64,000 nt of DNA from a bacterium (GTDB taxonomy: Bacteria > Krumholzibacteriota > Krumholzibacteriia > LZORAL124-64-63). The translations under genes and the position numbers were made by a program. Of this stretch, positions 63,314-64,000 are shown one piece after another; within the stretch, counting starts at the first letter, position 1, and the number at the start of each line of letters is the position of its first letter. The DNA is taken from positions 806,001-870,000 of the forward strand of contig JADJQR010000001.1 of assembly GCA_016712675.1 (NCBI GenBank). Reading direction: 5' to 3'. The notes below the pieces were generated by a model. It was not told the origin of the DNA. It worked only from the letters and a program-made list of their open reading frames with translations, and searched no databases.

Positions 63314-64000
63314 GGCGCCCAGGGACAGGCCCGTCCGGCGCCCGGCTTCGCGCGACCATCACACTTGCGCCGGCGCACGTCCGTCGAGCGCGTGCCGCGA
63401 TGCTGGCCGCCGCGGCGATCGTCCTGTCCGGCTGCGGCGGCGGCTCCGGCGGGCACGTCACCGAACTGACCTTCTGGGGCATGGGGCGCGAGGGCGAGGT
63501 CGTGGGCGAGCTGGTCGCCGCCTGGGACGCGCAGCGCCCCGACGTGACGGTGAAGGTCCAGCAGATCCCCTGGAGCGCCGCGCACGAGAAGCTGCTGACC
63601 GCGCACGTGGGGCGGGCGACGCCCGACCTGGCGCAGCTGGGCAACACGTGGGTGCCCGAGTTCGCGGCCCTGCGCGCCCTGGCGCCGCTGGACGAACGCG
63701 TGGCCGCCTCGCAGGTGGTGGCGCGCGCCGACCATTTCCCCGGCATCTGGGACACGAACATCATCGACGGCACGCTGTACGGGGTGCCCTGGTACGTCGA
63801 CACGCGCGTCGTCTTCTACCGCAGCGACCTGCTGGCGGCCGCTGGCTACGACTCGATGCCGGCCACCTGGACGCCGTGGCGCGAGGCGCTGGCGGCCATC
63901 GCCCGGCAGGGCGGCCCCGGCAAGTACGGCATCCTGCTGCCCTTGAACGAGTGGACGCAGCCGGTGATCCTGGGCCTGCAGGCCGGTTCGCCGCTGCTGG
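63310..64000 (+). CDS. Extracellular solute-binding lipoprotein, family 1 (runs off right edge)
   Basis: About 230 codons are visible from a GTG that overlaps the glucanase stop. The lipobox is AAAAIVLSGC with basic residues before it; an internal ATG at 63400 would remove them, so GTG is preferred. The mature part is LTFWGMGREGEVVGELVAAW, TVKVQQIPWSAAHEKLLTAH, GRATPDLAQLGNTWVPEFAA and LYGVPWYVDTRVVFYRSDLL, the pattern of sugar-binding proteins of ABC importers. It probably captures the oligosaccharides freed by the glucanase. Its N-terminal coding part contains a dispersed-palindrome copy. Confidence 0.88.
   Translation, partial: MRRPGTGPSGARLRATITLAPAHVRRARAAMLAAAAIVLSGCGGGSGGHVTELTFWGMGREGEVVGELVAAWDAQRPDVTVKVQQIPWSAAHEKLLTAHVGRATPDLAQLGNTWVPEFAALRALAPLDERVAASQVVARADHFPGIWDTNIIDGTLYGVPWYVDTRVVFYRSDLLAAAGYDSMPATWTPWREALAAIARQGGPGKYGILLPLNEWTQPVILGLQAGSPLL
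63363..63380. repeat. Dispersed palindrome, copy 5 (inside coding sequence)
   Basis: ACTTGCGCCGGCGCACGT is an 18-bp palindrome with one mismatched pair. It lies in the N-terminal coding region of the sugar-binding lipoprotein gene, ahead of the signal peptide. Confidence 0.55.

Overview
The window is about 64 kb of high-GC bacterial DNA with densely packed genes, many joined by 4-base ATGA or GTGA overlaps. Three large secreted proteins (27262-30330, 32641-35247, 44515-47796) end in the same kind of tail: an NPFNP motif, a short beta-rich FlgD-like module and a K/R-rich end. This tail, the Omp28-like thioredoxin domain, the C25 (gingipain-type) and M64 peptidases and many lipoproteins suggest an uncultured Gram-negative lineage of the FCB group or a related candidate phylum (Eisenbacteria or Krumholzibacteriota type). 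That placement is inference; no rRNA, tRNA or CRISPR array was seen.

Layout. 0-8 kb: a partial glycosyltransferase, DinB, the malic enzyme MaeB, a 12-heme lipoprotein cytochrome, a rhodanese lipoprotein coupled to an M64 peptidase, and an ArsR-DUF2087-GIY-YIG fusion regulator. 8.6-17 kb: a membrane protein/XRE pair, an ECF sigma/anti-sigma operon behind a TPR protein, an SpmA-SpmB fusion, and a TrmB-type regulator whose start codon lies inside a 20-bp palindrome, followed by a retropepsin-PDZ protein and a DUF2797 protein. 17.7-20.9 kb: an envelope operon with a lipoprotein, two L,D-transpeptidases and a third secreted protein. 21.1-23.6 kb: a three-gene cassette resembling a peptide natural-product pathway (small Cys/Gly peptide, HtrB-like acyltransferase, M50 metalloprotease). 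23.7-27 kb: housekeeping-type genes. 27-35 kb: surface proteins and an IS1111-type insertion sequence. The protein at 32641-35247 has one in-frame UGA exactly where the first Cys of a thioredoxin CxxC motif is expected, followed by a SECIS-like hairpin, so it is a candidate selenoprotein.

35.4-38.5 kb holds a PqqD / HPr-kinase-like / S26 peptidase / nucleotidyltransferase set. 38.6-44.3 kb holds a bacterial microcompartment operon of the sugar-phosphate-utilisation kind: a winged-helix regulator, an RpiB-DeoC fusion enzyme, a CoA-acylating aldehyde dehydrogenase and six shell proteins (one BMC-H, two tandem BMC-T, three BMC-P). In the proposed pathway DeoC cleaves deoxyribose 5-phosphate to glyceraldehyde 3-phosphate and acetaldehyde inside the shell, and the dehydrogenase converts acetaldehyde to acetyl-CoA. 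No phosphotransacylase or alcohol dehydrogenase is encoded beside it.

44.5-56 kb carries a C25 peptidase flanked by paired TTGACCGGTCAA palindromes, an amino-acid permease, an AIM24 protein, a lipoprotein with Ig-like repeats and a hybrid histidine kinase. 56.3-61.7 kb is a six-gene overlapping operon (phosphate-type binding protein, TPR protein, ExbB, two ExbD, TonB) for an energised envelope machine. The right edge has a GH144-like lipoprotein translationally coupled to a sugar-binding lipoprotein, probably for beta-1,2-glucan use. A palindrome of the ACTTGCGCCGGCGCAAGT type recurs at least five times through the window.
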